A DNA stretch of 64,000 nt from Nigerium sp. (GTDB lineage: Bacteria > Actinomycetota > Actinomycetes > Propionibacteriales > Propionibacteriaceae). Made by a program: the position numbers and the translations under genes. Each line of letters opens with the position of its first letter. Positions within the stretch are counted from its first letter, which is position 1. Shown one piece after another: positions 28,312 to 37,727 of this stretch. Location of the stretch: assembly GCA_016711325.1 (NCBI GenBank), contig JADJTH010000001.1, forward strand, positions 558,001 through 622,000. The letters run 5' to 3'. Below the pieces are notes generated by a model. That model worked only from the letters and a program-made list of their open reading frames with translations, made no database searches and had not been told where the DNA came from.

Positions 28312-30348
28312 ATGCCGCCTGAATCCGCACCACGCGCGCCGCGCGACGGGTTCCGTCCGGACATTCATGGCCTGCGCGGGCTGGCGATCCTGCTCGTGAT
28401 CTCCTACCACCTGTGGACGGCCGGCCGGGTGTCGGGCGGCGTCGACGTCTTCTTGTTCATCTCGGCGTTCCTGATGACGGCGAGTTTCGTCCGCAAGGGA
28501 ACCTCGTTCCGGCTGGTCGCCTTCCTCGTGCAGCGCTTCCGCCGGCTCGTGCCGCTCGCCGCGCTGGTCCTGGCAACGACCCTCGCGGTGGGCTGGCTCG
28601 TGCTGCCGCCCACCCGCTACGAAGGGCTGCTCACGCACGCGTGGGCGTCCCTGCTGTACCGGGAGAACTGGCAGCTCGTCGCCGACGCGGCCAACTACAT
28701 GGCCCCCGATCCACAGCGGCTCAACCCGTTCCAGCATTTTTGGAGCCTGTCCTTGCAGGGGCAGTTCTTCGTGCTTCTTCCGCTGCTGTTCGTGGGCGCG
28801 GCGGCGCTCGAACGCCGGTCCGGCCTCTCGATCCGGCGAAGCCTGGCCGTGGTGCTGGGGCTGGCCACCGTCGTATCGTTCGCGTGGGCGTCCCACCTCG
28901 TGCACGCGAGCCCGACCGCGGCCTACTTCGACACCGGGGCCCGCGCGTGGGAGTTCACCGCCGCGGCGCTGGTCGCGCTGCTGCCGCCGCTCGCGCTGCC
29001 GCCGTGGGCGTCGCGGCTGCTGTCGTGGTCGGGGGTGACGCTGCTGCTCGCCAGCGGCCTGATCTGGGGACGCGGCGCGTTCCCCGCCTCCGCGGCGATC
29101 CCGCCGCTGGCGGCAGCCGCGATGGTCATGATCGCCGGCAACCGGCCCGACGACCGCTGGCACGCGTCGTGGTGGCTGGCGCGGGGCCCGCTCGTCTTCG
29201 TCGCCAACCGGGCCTACGCGCTCTACCTGTGGCACTGGCCCGTCTACGTCTTCGCCCTGGTGGTGACCTCCAACAGCAACCCGCATACGGGCTGGGGCAC
29301 ATCCGTGGCGGTCCTGACGGTCTCCTTCGCGCTGGCGGACGCCTCCACGCGGCTCGTCGAGCGGCGCTTTCACGGCCTGCCGCAACTGACCCGGCTTCGG
29401 TACGCGGGCACCGCCATCGCCGTCTCGGCGCTGATCGCCGCATCGACTCTCGTCGGGGTGAGCTCGCTGATCGAACGTGACGAGCGTGCCGTCGCCGACC
29501 TGCCCGCCGACCAGCGCCCGGGCGCCCGGGCGCTCACCGAGGGCGACACGCCCACACCGGGGAGGGGGACGCCCACTCCCGTGCGCGGGATCGCCCCCGG
29601 CGACACCTCGGTGACCCGCGACTGGCCCGTCCTGTTCCCCGACTGCGACCCGAGCGATCCGGCGATGCCGCCCGCGCCCGAACTCGGCTGGTGCCGGGTC
29701 TACCAGAAGGAGCTGGCGCCGCCGGTGAAGACGATCGCCATCGTCGGCGACTCCCACGCCTACCAATGGCTCACCGCGCTGGTGCCGCTGGCGGACGCCC
29801 GCGACTGGCGGATCATCGTCTACGTCAGGCCGGCGTGCCGGGTCGGCTCGCCGAGCGAGGTCCCGGGATGCCCCGAATACACCGAGGAGGCGATCGCCTG
29901 GCTGCTGAACACCCGTCCGGACTACGTGGTGAGCACCGGCTCCTCCACCCGCGCGACCGAGCCCGAGCACGACGACTGGGGCTGGGCCGCCGCCATCGCC
30001 CCGGTCGCCCGCGCGGGGATCCCCATCGTCAACCTCCGCGACAACCCGCGCTGGGAGATGGACATGCCCGAATGCGTCCAGCGCTACGGCGTCGACGACC
30101 CGCGCTGCTGGGCGCGCCGCTCCGACAAGCTCGCCGAGCGCTGGCCGGTCGGTGGCCTCGCCGACCTGCCGAACCAGCACTTCCTCGACTTCAGCGACTG
30201 GATCTGCCCACCCGGCAAGGTGTCGATCTGCCCGGCGGTGATCGGCAACACCTACGTCTACATGGACAGCAACCACCTGACCCGCACCTACCTCGAGACC
30301 CTCATCGATGTGTTCGCCGAAGCGTGGGCGCGCGAGGTGGACGCATGA
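28312..30348 (+). CDS. OatA-like membrane acyltransferase (acyltransferase 3 plus SGNH domain)
   Basis: 678-residue protein. The first 375 residues form the ten-helix acyltransferase-3 domain (PDIHGLRGLAILLVISYHLW with the catalytic His). The C-terminal SGNH hydrolase-like domain has IVGDSHAYQW (catalytic Ser) and DSNHLT (Asp-x-x-His). The family O-acetylates peptidoglycan or glycans outside the membrane. The start at 28312 has GCGAGG 7 nt upstream; GTG 28291 is an alternative. It overlaps the lipoprotein hydrolase gene (ATGA), so the two may act on the same glycan. Confidence 0.88.
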   Translation: MPPESAPRAPRDGFRPDIHGLRGLAILLVISYHLWTAGRVSGGVDVFLFISAFLMTASFVRKGTSFRLVAFLVQRFRRLVPLAALVLATTLAVGWLVLPPTRYEGLLTHAWASLLYRENWQLVADAANYMAPDPQRLNPFQHFWSLSLQGQFFVLLPLLFVGAAALERRSGLSIRRSLAVVLGLATVVSFAWASHLVHASPTAAYFDTGARAWEFTAAALVALLPPLALPPWASRLLSWSGVTLLLASGLIWGRGAFPASAAIPPLAAAAMVMIAGNRPDDRWHASWWLARGPLVFVANRAYALYLWHWPVYVFALVVTSNSNPHTGWGTSVAVLTVSFALADASTRLVERRFHGLPQLTRLRYAGTAIAVSALIAASTLVGVSSLIERDERAVADLPADQRPGARALTEGDTPTPGRGTPTPVRGIAPGDTSVTRDWPVLFPDCDPSDPAMPPAPELGWCRVYQKELAPPVKTIAIVGDSHAYQWLTALVPLADARDWRIIVYVRPACRVGSPSEVPGCPEYTEEAIAWLLNTRPDYVVSTGSSTRATEPEHDDWGWAAAIAPVARAGIPIVNLRDNPRWEMDMPECVQRYGVDDPRCWARRSDKLAERWPVGGLADLPNQHFLDFSDWICPPGKVSICPAVIGNTYVYMDSNHLTRTYLETLIDVFAEAWAREVDA

Positions 30349-31280
30349 CCCGCCACCGGCGGGCCGCGCGGGCACTCGGGGCGCTGATCGCCGGCATCGT
30401 CGCGTTGTCCGGCTGCTCGACCGGGCCGCCCCGCGCGTCCATCGAGGGCCGCCGCGGCCACACGATCATCCTCCAGGGGCACGCGTTGGCTTACTGCGCC
30501 GACGCCGGCCTGGAGCGGTGGACGGCGTCCGTGACCCGCGTCATCGTCGCGGTGCACGGGATCGACCGCAACGCCTGCGGCATGCTGACGGCGGTCACCA
30601 GCGCGCTCGGCATCACGGCGGGCGAGGGCGACACCGCGGTCATCGCCCCGCTGTTCGCCACGTCCGCCGACGCGACGCCCGGCGGACACGCCTGGGATCC
30701 ACGCGGCTGGCCGGCGGGCGAGCCGGCCGACACCGGCGTGTCCTCCTACGCCGTCATGGACGCCCTCGTCGAGGCGCTCGGTCCTCGGGAGATCACACTC
30801 GTCGGCTTCTCGGCCGGCGGGCAGCTCGTCAACCGCTACGCCAGCGCCTCACCCCACACCCTTCACCGCTACGTGGTCGTCAACCCGTCCAGCTACCTGT
30901 GGTTCACCCCGGATCGGCCGATCGGCGTGGGGCCGTGCCCGGGCGTCAACGCGTGGCGCTACGGCCTCGACGAACGGCAGGGCTACCCGGCCCAGTCGGA
31001 CGCGGCGACGCTGCGAGCCCGCTACGGCGCGCGCACCGTGCACTACCTGATCGGGGCGGCCGACGACGACCCGCGCTCGGCGTCCATGGATCGCTCCTGC
31101 GCCGCCATGGCCCAGGGCGCCAACCGCGAGGCGCGCGCCCTCCACTACCACCGGCACCTGATCGAGGTCTTCGGCCCGTCGATCGAGGCGCAGCAGCCGC
31201 TCCACGTCGTGTCCGGCATCGGTCACAATGTTGCGGCGATGCTGGCCAGCCCCGAAGGCCGCGAGGCGCTCCGAGGCTGA
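30345..31280 (+). CDS. Alpha/beta-hydrolase-fold lipoprotein
   Basis: 311-residue exported protein with lipobox ALSGC (Cys near residue 24). The fold shows VAVHGIDR near the oxyanion position, the nucleophile elbow GFSAGG and a late GIGHN histidine. It looks like a fungal-type or peptidase-like esterase, but the substrate is not known. Coupled to the acyltransferase gene by ATGA overlap, it may remove or transfer acyl groups on the same surface glycan. Confidence 0.78.
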   Translation: MTRHRRAARALGALIAGIVALSGCSTGPPRASIEGRRGHTIILQGHALAYCADAGLERWTASVTRVIVAVHGIDRNACGMLTAVTSALGITAGEGDTAVIAPLFATSADATPGGHAWDPRGWPAGEPADTGVSSYAVMDALVEALGPREITLVGFSAGGQLVNRYASASPHTLHRYVVVNPSSYLWFTPDRPIGVGPCPGVNAWRYGLDERQGYPAQSDAATLRARYGARTVHYLIGAADDDPRSASMDRSCAAMAQGANREARALHYHRHLIEVFGPSIEAQQPLHVVSGIGHNVAAMLASPEGREALRG

Positions 31281-31298
31281 CCGCGACGGTCGACCGAC

Positions 31299-34200
31299 TC
31301 AGGCCCTGACCAGCGAGAACCGCAGCCCGAGGTCGTCGTCCACGACGACCTCGGCGTCCGGCTCCCCCTCCACGACGGTGCTGGCGAGCACCTCACCGGC
31401 CAGCAACCCGGACGCCTCGCGGAGCGCCTCGGCCACCTGACCGGACGCCGCCCAGGTGAGCGCGATCCGATCGGAGACCTCGAGCCCCGAGGCCTTGCGC
31501 TGCTCCTGAACGAGACGCACGACATCGCGGACGAGGCCCGCGCGGACGAGTTCGGGGGTCAGCTCGAGGTCGAGCGCGACCGTCTCACCCTGCTCGTTGA
31601 CGACCGACCAGCCCTCGCGCGGGCGCTCGGTGATGATCACCTCGTCCGCGGTCACCACTGTGCCTCCGGCGAACGCGACGGACGCCTCGCCGGTGGCGGC
31701 GAGCGTCGCGGCGAGGGCGGCGGCGTCCGCGGAGGCGACGGCGGCGGCCACCTTCGGAGTGTCCCTGCCGAACCGCTTGCCCAGTGCCCGGAAGTTGCCC
31801 TTGGCGGAGTAGTCGACCAGGTCACCCGCGGACGCGAACGACTCGACCGCGCCGACGTTGAGCTCGGACGCGATCTCGGCGATCAGCTCGGCGTCCAGCT
31901 TCGCGAACGACGCGCTCGGCACCAGCACGCGCCTGAGCGGCTGCCGGGTCTTGACCGCGGCCTCCGAGCGGGCGCTGCGACCGAGTTCGACCAGGCGCCG
32001 GGTGAGCGTCATCGACGCGATCAGGGCGGCGTCCACGTGCGCCTCGTCGACGGCCGGCCACGGGGCCACATGCACCGAAGCGGGTGCGCCGGGCACCGCG
32101 GCGACCACGAGATCCTGCCACACGCGCTCGGTGAGGAACGGCGCCATCGGCGCCATGAGGCGGGTGACCACCTCGATGGTCTCGTGCAGCGTCCACAGCG
32201 CAGCGGGCTGCCCCTCCCAGAAACGCCGGCGCGAGCGGCGCACGTACCAGTTGGACAGGTGGTCGACGAAGTCGGCCAGCAGCGCGCCCGCCCGCTGGGT
32301 GTCGAAGCCCTCCAGCGCCTCGGTGACGTCGGCGACCAGCGCGTTGCGCTGCGCGACCAGCCAGCGGTCCATCACCGGACGTCCGGCCACGTCCGGGGCG
32401 GCGCCGGTGGGCGTCCAACCGTTCGTGCGGGCGTACAGCGACTGGAAGCTCACCGAGTTCCAGAACGTCAGCAGCACCTTGCGGACGGTCTCGTTGATCG
32501 TCGTATGCCCGACGCGCCGCGACGCCCACGGCGAGCCGCCCGCGACCATGAACCAGCGGACGGCGTCCGCGCCGTGGGTGTCCATCAGCGGGATGGGCGC
32601 CAGGATGTTGCCCAGGTGCTTCGACATCTTGCGGCCGTCCTCGGCGAGGATGTGGCCCAGGCATAGCACGTTACGGAAGTCGGACCGGTCGAACACCAGC
32701 GTGCTGACGGCCATCTGCGAGTAGAACCAGCCGCGGGTCTGGTCGATCGCCTCGCAGATGAAGTCGGCCGGGAAGGCGGCCTCGAACCGTTCGGTCGAGC
32801 CCTCGGCCCACGGGTAGCCCCACTGCGCGAAGGGCATCGCGCCGGAGTCGTACCAGGCGTCGATCACCTCGGGCACGCGGCGGTAGACGCCGGCCTCGCC
32901 CGGCTTGGTGAAGGTGACCTCGTCGATGAACGGACGATGCGGGTCGAGTGCGGACAGGTCGCGTCCGGCCAACTCGCCCAGCTCGGCCAGCGAGCCGACG
33001 CACACCATCCTGGCGGGGTCGGCGTCGTTGCGCCAGATCGGCAGCGGGGTGCCCCAGTAGCGTTTGCGCGACAACGCCCAGTCGACGTTGTTCTCGAGCC
33101 AGTCGCCGTAGCGGCCGTGCTTGATGTGCGCCGGGAACCAGTTGGTGGCCTCGTTCTCGCGGAGCAGGGCGTCCTTGATGGCGGTGGTGCGGATGTACCA
33201 GCTCGGCTGCGCGTAGTAGAGCAGCGCGGTGTGGCAGCGCCAGCAGTGCGGGTAGCTGTGCTCGTAGTCGAGCAGCCGGAACAGCCGCCCGCGCGCGGCC
33301 AGGTCGGCGACGAGCGCCTTGTCGGCGGTCTTGAAGAACTGGCCGCCCACGAGCGGCACGGACGCCTCGAACGTGCCGTCCGGCTGGATCGGGTTGACCA
33401 TCGGCAGCCCGTAGCCGCGGCAGGTGATCATGTCGTCCTCGCCGAAGGCGGGCGCCTGGTGCACCAGGCCGGTGCCGTCCTCGGTGGTGACGTAGGTGGC
33501 CAGCACCACGTAGTGGGTGCCGCCGACGACGTCGGGGAACTCGATCAGGTCGAAGGGACGCTCGTAGCGCCAGCCCTCGAGGTCCTTGCCGAGGTAGCTC
33601 GGGCCGAGCTTCCAGCCCTCGCCGAGTACCTTCTCGGCGAGCGGCTCGGCCAGCACGAGGGTGTCGTCGCCGCGGTGGGCGACCACGTAGGTGACGTCGG
33701 GGTGGACGGCGACGGCCGTGTTCGAGACCAGCGTCCAGGGGGTGGTCGTCCACACCAGCAGGTCGGCCTTGCCGGCGAGCGGCCCGGAGGTCAGCGGGAA
33801 CCGGACGTACACCGACGGGTCGGTGACGTCCTCGTAGCCCTGGGCCAGCTCGTGGTCGGACAGCGTGGTGCCGCAGCGCGGGCAGTAGGGGGCGACGCGG
33901 TAGTCCTCGACGAGCAGGCCCTTGGAGTGGATCTGCTTCAGCGACCACCACACCGACTGCACGTACTCGGTCGCCATGGTCTCGTAGGCGTCGTCCAGGT
34001 TGACCCAGTAGCCCATGCGGGTGGTGAGCTCGGCCCACTGGTCGACGTGGCGGATCACCGACGCGCGGCAGCGTTCGTTGAACGCCTCGACGCCGTACGC
34101 CTCGATGTCGGCCTTGCCGGAGAAGCCGAGTTCCTTCTCGACGGCGAGTTCGACCGGCAGCCCGTGGCAGTCCCAGCCGGCCTTGCGGTCGACGCGGAAG

Positions 34201-34442
34201 CCCTGCATGGTCTTGAAGCGCGGGAAGACGTCCTTGAATGCGCGCGCCTCGATGTGGTGGGTGCCCGGCATGCCGTTGGCGGTGGGCGGGCCTTCGTAGA
34301 ACGTCCAGCGCGGCCCGTCCTCGGTCTGCGCGAGCGAGGCGGCGAACGTGTCGTTCTCGCGCCAGAACTCGAGCACCTCGTGCTCCATCGCGGGCAGGTC
34401 CACCTGCGGCGCGACCGCGTTGTACCCGGGCTGGGTGGTCAT
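31299..34442 (-). CDS. ileS: Isoleucyl-tRNA synthetase
   Basis: 1047-residue class I synthetase with PTANGMPGTHHIEAR as the HIGH region (here GTHH), the editing domain (WTTTPWTLVSNTA), DGRKMSKHLGN as KMSKS, and a C-terminal anticodon-binding region. It is of the longer eukaryote-like type found in many actinobacteria, with YCPRC as the only clear zinc-knuckle remnant. ATG 34442 has GAGGG at 9 nt; ATG 34448 is too close to it. Controlled by the T-box just upstream. Confidence 0.96.
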   Translation of the reverse strand: MTTQPGYNAVAPQVDLPAMEHEVLEFWRENDTFAASLAQTEDGPRWTFYEGPPTANGMPGTHHIEARAFKDVFPRFKTMQGFRVDRKAGWDCHGLPVELAVEKELGFSGKADIEAYGVEAFNERCRASVIRHVDQWAELTTRMGYWVNLDDAYETMATEYVQSVWWSLKQIHSKGLLVEDYRVAPYCPRCGTTLSDHELAQGYEDVTDPSVYVRFPLTSGPLAGKADLLVWTTTPWTLVSNTAVAVHPDVTYVVAHRGDDTLVLAEPLAEKVLGEGWKLGPSYLGKDLEGWRYERPFDLIEFPDVVGGTHYVVLATYVTTEDGTGLVHQAPAFGEDDMITCRGYGLPMVNPIQPDGTFEASVPLVGGQFFKTADKALVADLAARGRLFRLLDYEHSYPHCWRCHTALLYYAQPSWYIRTTAIKDALLRENEATNWFPAHIKHGRYGDWLENNVDWALSRKRYWGTPLPIWRNDADPARMVCVGSLAELGELAGRDLSALDPHRPFIDEVTFTKPGEAGVYRRVPEVIDAWYDSGAMPFAQWGYPWAEGSTERFEAAFPADFICEAIDQTRGWFYSQMAVSTLVFDRSDFRNVLCLGHILAEDGRKMSKHLGNILAPIPLMDTHGADAVRWFMVAGGSPWASRRVGHTTINETVRKVLLTFWNSVSFQSLYARTNGWTPTGAAPDVAGRPVMDRWLVAQRNALVADVTEALEGFDTQRAGALLADFVDHLSNWYVRRSRRRFWEGQPAALWTLHETIEVVTRLMAPMAPFLTERVWQDLVVAAVPGAPASVHVAPWPAVDEAHVDAALIASMTLTRRLVELGRSARSEAAVKTRQPLRRVLVPSASFAKLDAELIAEIASELNVGAVESFASAGDLVDYSAKGNFRALGKRFGRDTPKVAAAVASADAAALAATLAATGEASVAFAGGTVVTADEVIITERPREGWSVVNEQGETVALDLELTPELVRAGLVRDVVRLVQEQRKASGLEVSDRIALTWAASGQVAEALREASGLLAGEVLASTVVEGEPDAEVVVDDDLGLRFSLVRA

Positions 34443-34448
34443 CGGCAT

Positions 34449-34627
34449 GTTCCCTCTTCGTCGAATCGTCGGACGAAGGGACGAGGCGAGCGCCCCGCGG
34501 TACCACCCTTCTTGGACGCGCGCGGCGTCCCTCTCTTGCTCGCCGCTGCCGGTTCTAGTGAGGCGTCCGCCCGGACGCCCGTTCTTCCGGCGGCTCCGGG
34601 GTGATGGCCCCATCCGCGCCGTGCGAC
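34449..34627 (-). promoter_or_regulatory. Translational T-box riboswitch of ileS
   Basis: The leader contains the T-box AAGGGTGGTACCGCGG (34510-34495), which pairs with uncharged tRNA. Farther upstream a short stem I presents ATC (34605-34603), an Ile codon, in GGCCATCACC. Near the gene, CCCTTCGTC (34480-34472) pairs with GACGAAGAGGG (34462-34452), hiding the Shine-Dalgarno. So uncharged tRNA-Ile should open the ribosome site rather than block termination. The ultrashort stem I fits actinobacterial ileS T-boxes. TACACT (34639-34634) may be the -10. Confidence 0.88.
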
Positions 34628-34677
34628 TCCCCTAGTGTAGGAACGTCGTCAACGGTGCGGAAATCGGAGGGGCTGAC

Positions 34678-34851
34678 GTGGACGGGTTGCTGGCGTTCTT
34701 GCTGGTCGTCGGGGTGCTCGCCGTCGTCGGGTCGCTCGTGCTGATGCGCCGGGTGCCCCGCGAGATCCGGCCCGTCGCGCTCGTGCCGTTGTTCGTCGTC
34801 CTGGTCGGCTTCGCCATCGGCTTCCTGGCGCTGGCCGGCGTCTTCGGCTGA
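34678..34851 (+). CDS. Small two-helix membrane protein
   Basis: 57-residue protein with two hydrophobic helices (about residues 3-23 and 34-55) joined by the charged loop MRRVPREIRP. GGAGG stands 7 nt before GTG 34678. It is divergent from ileS, and the two candidate -10 elements (TAGTGT plus strand, TACACT minus strand) overlap at 34633-34639. No family was recognised; coding is supported by the ribosome site and clean topology. Confidence 0.65.
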   Translation: MDGLLAFLLVVGVLAVVGSLVLMRRVPREIRPVALVPLFVVLVGFAIGFLALAGVFG

Positions 34852-34859
34852 GCACGACG

Positions 34860-34889
34860 GCCTCCGGCGCCGCTGTCGGGGCCGGAGGC
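34860..34889. terminator. Convergent hairpin terminator
   Basis: GCCTCCGGC (34860-34868) and GCCGGAGGC (34881-34889) form a 9-bp stem between two convergent gene ends. Confidence 0.7.
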
Positions 34890-34890
34890 G

Positions 34891-35862
34891 TCAGACCCGC
34901 GGCGTCAGGACGACCTTGCCGAGCACTCCGCCACCCGCGAGATCGCCGATGGCGTCCGCGATGCCGTCGAACCCGACGGTGCGGTCGATCCGGGGCCGGA
35001 CGCCGCTGCGTTCCAGCAGCGCGAGCAGGTCGGCGAGCTCGGCGCGGTTGCCCATCGTGGAGCCGATGATCCGCAGTTGCAGGAAGAAGACGCGGGTCAG
35101 GTCGGCCGGCGGGTTGGGACCGGAGGTCGCGCCGCACACGACGACCGTGCCGCCCGGGCGCAGCGACGTCAGCGAATGCGACCAGGTCGCCTCGCCCACC
35201 GTCTCGACGACGAGATCAACGCGTTCGGGTAGCCGCGATCCCGGCTCGAACACCTCGTCGGCGCCGAGTTCTCGGGCGAAGGCGCGCTTGGCGTCCGTGC
35301 GTGCGGTCGCCCACACGCGGTGACCGAGCGCCTTGGCGAGCTGGATCGCCGCCGACGCGACGCCGCCGGACGCCCCCTGCACCAGCACGGTGCCTGGACC
35401 GGTGAGGCCCGCATCGCGGGTGAGCATCCGGTACGCGGTCAAGTAGGCGGTGGGCAGGCAGGACGCCTCGGCGAACGACAACCAGGCCGGCTTGTCGACG
35501 AGGTTCGCCGCGGGCACGGCGACCCATTCGGCGAGCGTGCCCTGGTGCAGTTCGGACAACAGCGAGCGGTGAGGATCGAGGGTCTCCTCCCCCGCCCAGC
35601 CTTCCGACGGGATGACCGCGTGCACGATGACCTCGCGCCCGTCCTCGGTGGTGCCCGCGGCGTCCGTGCCCAGGATCATCGGCATCCGGCTCGCCGGAAG
35701 CCCGACGCCGCGCAGCGACCACACGTCGTGATGATTGACGGCGGCGGCCTCGACCCGCACCCGCACCCACCCGTCGGACGCGTCGGGCTCGGGCCGCTCG
35801 CCCACGCGCAGCGCGGCAAGCGGATCGCCGGGTTCGGCCCGGTCGACGTAGACGGCACGCAT
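34891..35862 (-). CDS. Zinc-type alcohol dehydrogenase-like / quinone oxidoreductase family
   Basis: 323-residue medium-chain dehydrogenase with N-terminal GroES-like domain (VEAAAVNHHDVWSLRG) and NAD(P)-binding domain (VLVQGASGGVASAAIQLAKALG). The catalytic-zinc cysteine and structural zinc cluster are absent, so it is closer to zinc-independent quinone/enoyl reductases. TAGGGT lies 7 nt before ATG 35862, suggesting leaderless expression and this start rather than the GTG nine bases upstream. Confidence 0.82.
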   Translation of the reverse strand: MRAVYVDRAEPGDPLAALRVGERPEPDASDGWVRVRVEAAAVNHHDVWSLRGVGLPASRMPMILGTDAAGTTEDGREVIVHAVIPSEGWAGEETLDPHRSLLSELHQGTLAEWVAVPAANLVDKPAWLSFAEASCLPTAYLTAYRMLTRDAGLTGPGTVLVQGASGGVASAAIQLAKALGHRVWATARTDAKRAFARELGADEVFEPGSRLPERVDLVVETVGEATWSHSLTSLRPGGTVVVCGATSGPNPPADLTRVFFLQLRIIGSTMGNRAELADLLALLERSGVRPRIDRTVGFDGIADAIGDLAGGGVLGKVVLTPRV

Positions 35863-35906
35863 GGCGTCCACCCTAGTGCCCTGTCACGAGGCCGTCGGGC
35901 GCCGGC

Positions 35907-36722
35907 TCACCCCAGCAGCCGCTCGATCACGACGGCGACTCCGTCCGCGTCGTTGCCGAGCGTGACCTCGTCGGCCGCCGCCAGCGCGGACGCCGTCGCG
36001 TTGGCCATCGCCACACCCGTGCCCGCCCAGGTGAGCATTTCGACGTCGTTGGTGTTGTCGCCGAAGGCGATCACCTCGCTCGCGTCGATTCCCAGCCTCG
36101 CGGCGACGCGGGCGAGCGCGCTGGCCTTCGACACCCCCGACCGCGCCACCTCGAGGAACGGCGCGCCGGAGATCGTCGGGTGGACGCCGGGGACCGCCAA
36201 CTCGCGGCTGACCGCCAGCAACTCCTCGGGTGTCGTGCCCGGGTCGCGCACCACCAGCTTGACCGACGGAACCTCCAGCACCTCGGCGAGAGACGTCTCG
36301 CGGTGCGTCACCAGCCACCGTGCGTCCTCGGCGCCCGGATCGCGCTCACCGACATAGCCGTGCTGCGCGACGTAGCTGTTGCCGCCGTCGCGCACCGAGA
36401 CGACCCGCGCATCCGGGAACGCCTCGAGCATCTGGGTCGCGAGTGCCCACTGGGCGTCCACCTCGATGAGTTCCTCGAACAGGATCGAGCGTTCGCGCAG
36501 GTCGACCGCGACCGAGCCGTTGCTGCCGATCGTCAGGCCGTCGAGGGCCGTGCCGGCGACGATCGCGCCGATCGAATACGGCTGGCGCCCCGAGATGGCG
36601 ACGACGACCAGGCCCGCCTCGCGTGCGGCGGCGAAAGCGGCCCTGGTGCGAGGCGAGAGGGTGCGGTGATCGCTACGGACGATGGTCCCGTCGAGGTCGG
36701 TGGCGATGAGGCGGATGCCCAC
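35907..36722 (-). CDS. Cof-type HAD phosphatase
   Basis: 271-residue HAD hydrolase with motif I DLDGT, motif II AISGR, the motif III lysine region GVSKASAL and motif IV GDNTNDVEML. Cof-type enzymes dephosphorylate sugar phosphates or cofactors. GTG 36722 has AAGGGA 5 nt upstream; earlier starts would add an unconserved extension. The substrate is unknown. Confidence 0.88.
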   Translation of the reverse strand: MGIRLIATDLDGTIVRSDHRTLSPRTRAAFAAAREAGLVVVAISGRQPYSIGAIVAGTALDGLTIGSNGSVAVDLRERSILFEELIEVDAQWALATQMLEAFPDARVVSVRDGGNSYVAQHGYVGERDPGAEDARWLVTHRETSLAEVLEVPSVKLVVRDPGTTPEELLAVSRELAVPGVHPTISGAPFLEVARSGVSKASALARVAARLGIDASEVIAFGDNTNDVEMLTWAGTGVAMANATASALAAADEVTLGNDADGVAVVIERLLG

Positions 36723-36793
36723 GAGTTCCCTTCGCGTTGTGGTGGGCGCCCCGGCCGGGCCGCCGCGGGTGAGTGAGGCCACGCCGGGCGCTG

Positions 36794-37393
36794 TCAGACG
36801 CCGACCTGGCGGCGTCCGGAGAAGGCGCGGCCGAGCGTGACTTCGTCGGCGTATTCGAGATCGCCGCCGACGGGCAGGCCCGAGGCGAGGCGAGAGACGA
36901 CGATGCCGGTGGCGGCGAGCAGGCGGGTGAGGTAGGTGGCGGTGGCCTCGCCCTCGACGTTGGGGTCGGTGGCGAGGATGACCTCGGTGACGACCGGCCC
37001 CGACAACCGCCGCAGCAGTTCGGCGATGTGCAGGTCTTCGGGGCCGACGTGATCGATGGGGCTGATGGCGCCGCCGAGCACGTGATAGAGACCGCGGTAT
37101 TCGCGGGTGCGCTCGATCGCGGCGACGTCCTTGGACTCCTCGACGACGCAGACCAGCGACTGGTCGCGGCGCGGATCGCGGCAGACCCGGCAGGTCGTCT
37201 CTTCGGACACGTTGAAGCAGATGTCGCAGAACCTGACCTTGTCGGCGACCTCGCGCAGCGCGTCGGCGAGACGGTCGACGTCGTCGCGGTCGGCGTTGAG
37301 CAGGTGGAACGCGATCCGCTGGGCGCTCTTCGGGCCGACGCCGGGGAGGCGTCCGAGCTCGTCGATCAGCGTCTGGATGGGGCCTTCGTACAC
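36794..37393 (-). CDS. recR: Recombination protein RecR
   Basis: 199-residue protein of RecFOR repair. It has the helix-hairpin-helix RLPGVGPKSAQRIAFHLL, the zinc finger C-x2-C...C-x2-C (FCDICFN...CRVCRD), the Toprim domain with VCVVEESKDV and EVILATDPNVEGEAT, and a conserved C-terminal Walker-like region. GTG 37393 is 10 bp after the YbaB stop. The dnaX-ybaB-recR order is conserved. Confidence 0.96.
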   Translation of the reverse strand: MYEGPIQTLIDELGRLPGVGPKSAQRIAFHLLNADRDDVDRLADALREVADKVRFCDICFNVSEETTCRVCRDPRRDQSLVCVVEESKDVAAIERTREYRGLYHVLGGAISPIDHVGPEDLHIAELLRRLSGPVVTEVILATDPNVEGEATATYLTRLLAATGIVVSRLASGLPVGGDLEYADEVTLGRAFSGRRQVGV

Positions 37394-37403
37394 GACCGCC
37401 CGA

Positions 37404-37727
37404 TCAGAACGGCAGGCCGGGGATCTGGGGCATGGCGGCGGACGCCAGCGCCTGGATCTGGTTCTGCGCGTCGCGCACGGCGGCCACGATGAGGTCGCCC
37501 AGCGTCTCGGTGTCGCCGGGGTCGACGACGGACGGGTCGATGCGCACCTCGGTGAGGTCGCCCGAGCCGGTCATCGTCACCGTGACGAGGTCGCCGCCCG
37601 CGCTGCCGGTCACCTGCCTGCCGGCCAGTTCCTGCTGCGCGTTGACCATCTGTTCCTGCATGGCCTGGGCCTGCTCCAGCAGCGCGTTCATGTCGAATCC
37701 GCCGCCATCGGCACCGAACAGGGACAT
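37404..37727 (-). CDS. YbaB/EbfC family nucleoid-associated protein
   Basis: 107-residue protein: N-terminal coiled helix (LLEQAQAMQEQMVNAQQEL), then VTGSAGGDLVTVTMTGSGDLTEVRIDP and a C-terminal helix. The family binds DNA as dimers. AGGAGG precedes the ATG at 37727. It stands between dnaX and recR, its standard place. Confidence 0.93.
   Translation of the reverse strand: MSLFGADGGGFDMNALLEQAQAMQEQMVNAQQELAGRQVTGSAGGDLVTVTMTGSGDLTEVRIDPSVVDPGDTETLGDLIVAAVRDAQNQIQALASAAMPQIPGLPF

Noticed and set aside
28147..30375. 742-codon open frame on the minus strand opposite the acyltransferase gene
   Set aside because: Low-complexity Arg/Gly/Pro composition, no start context and no domain. It is an artefact of G+C-rich third positions; the plus-strand frame has a complete acyltransferase-3 and SGNH domain.
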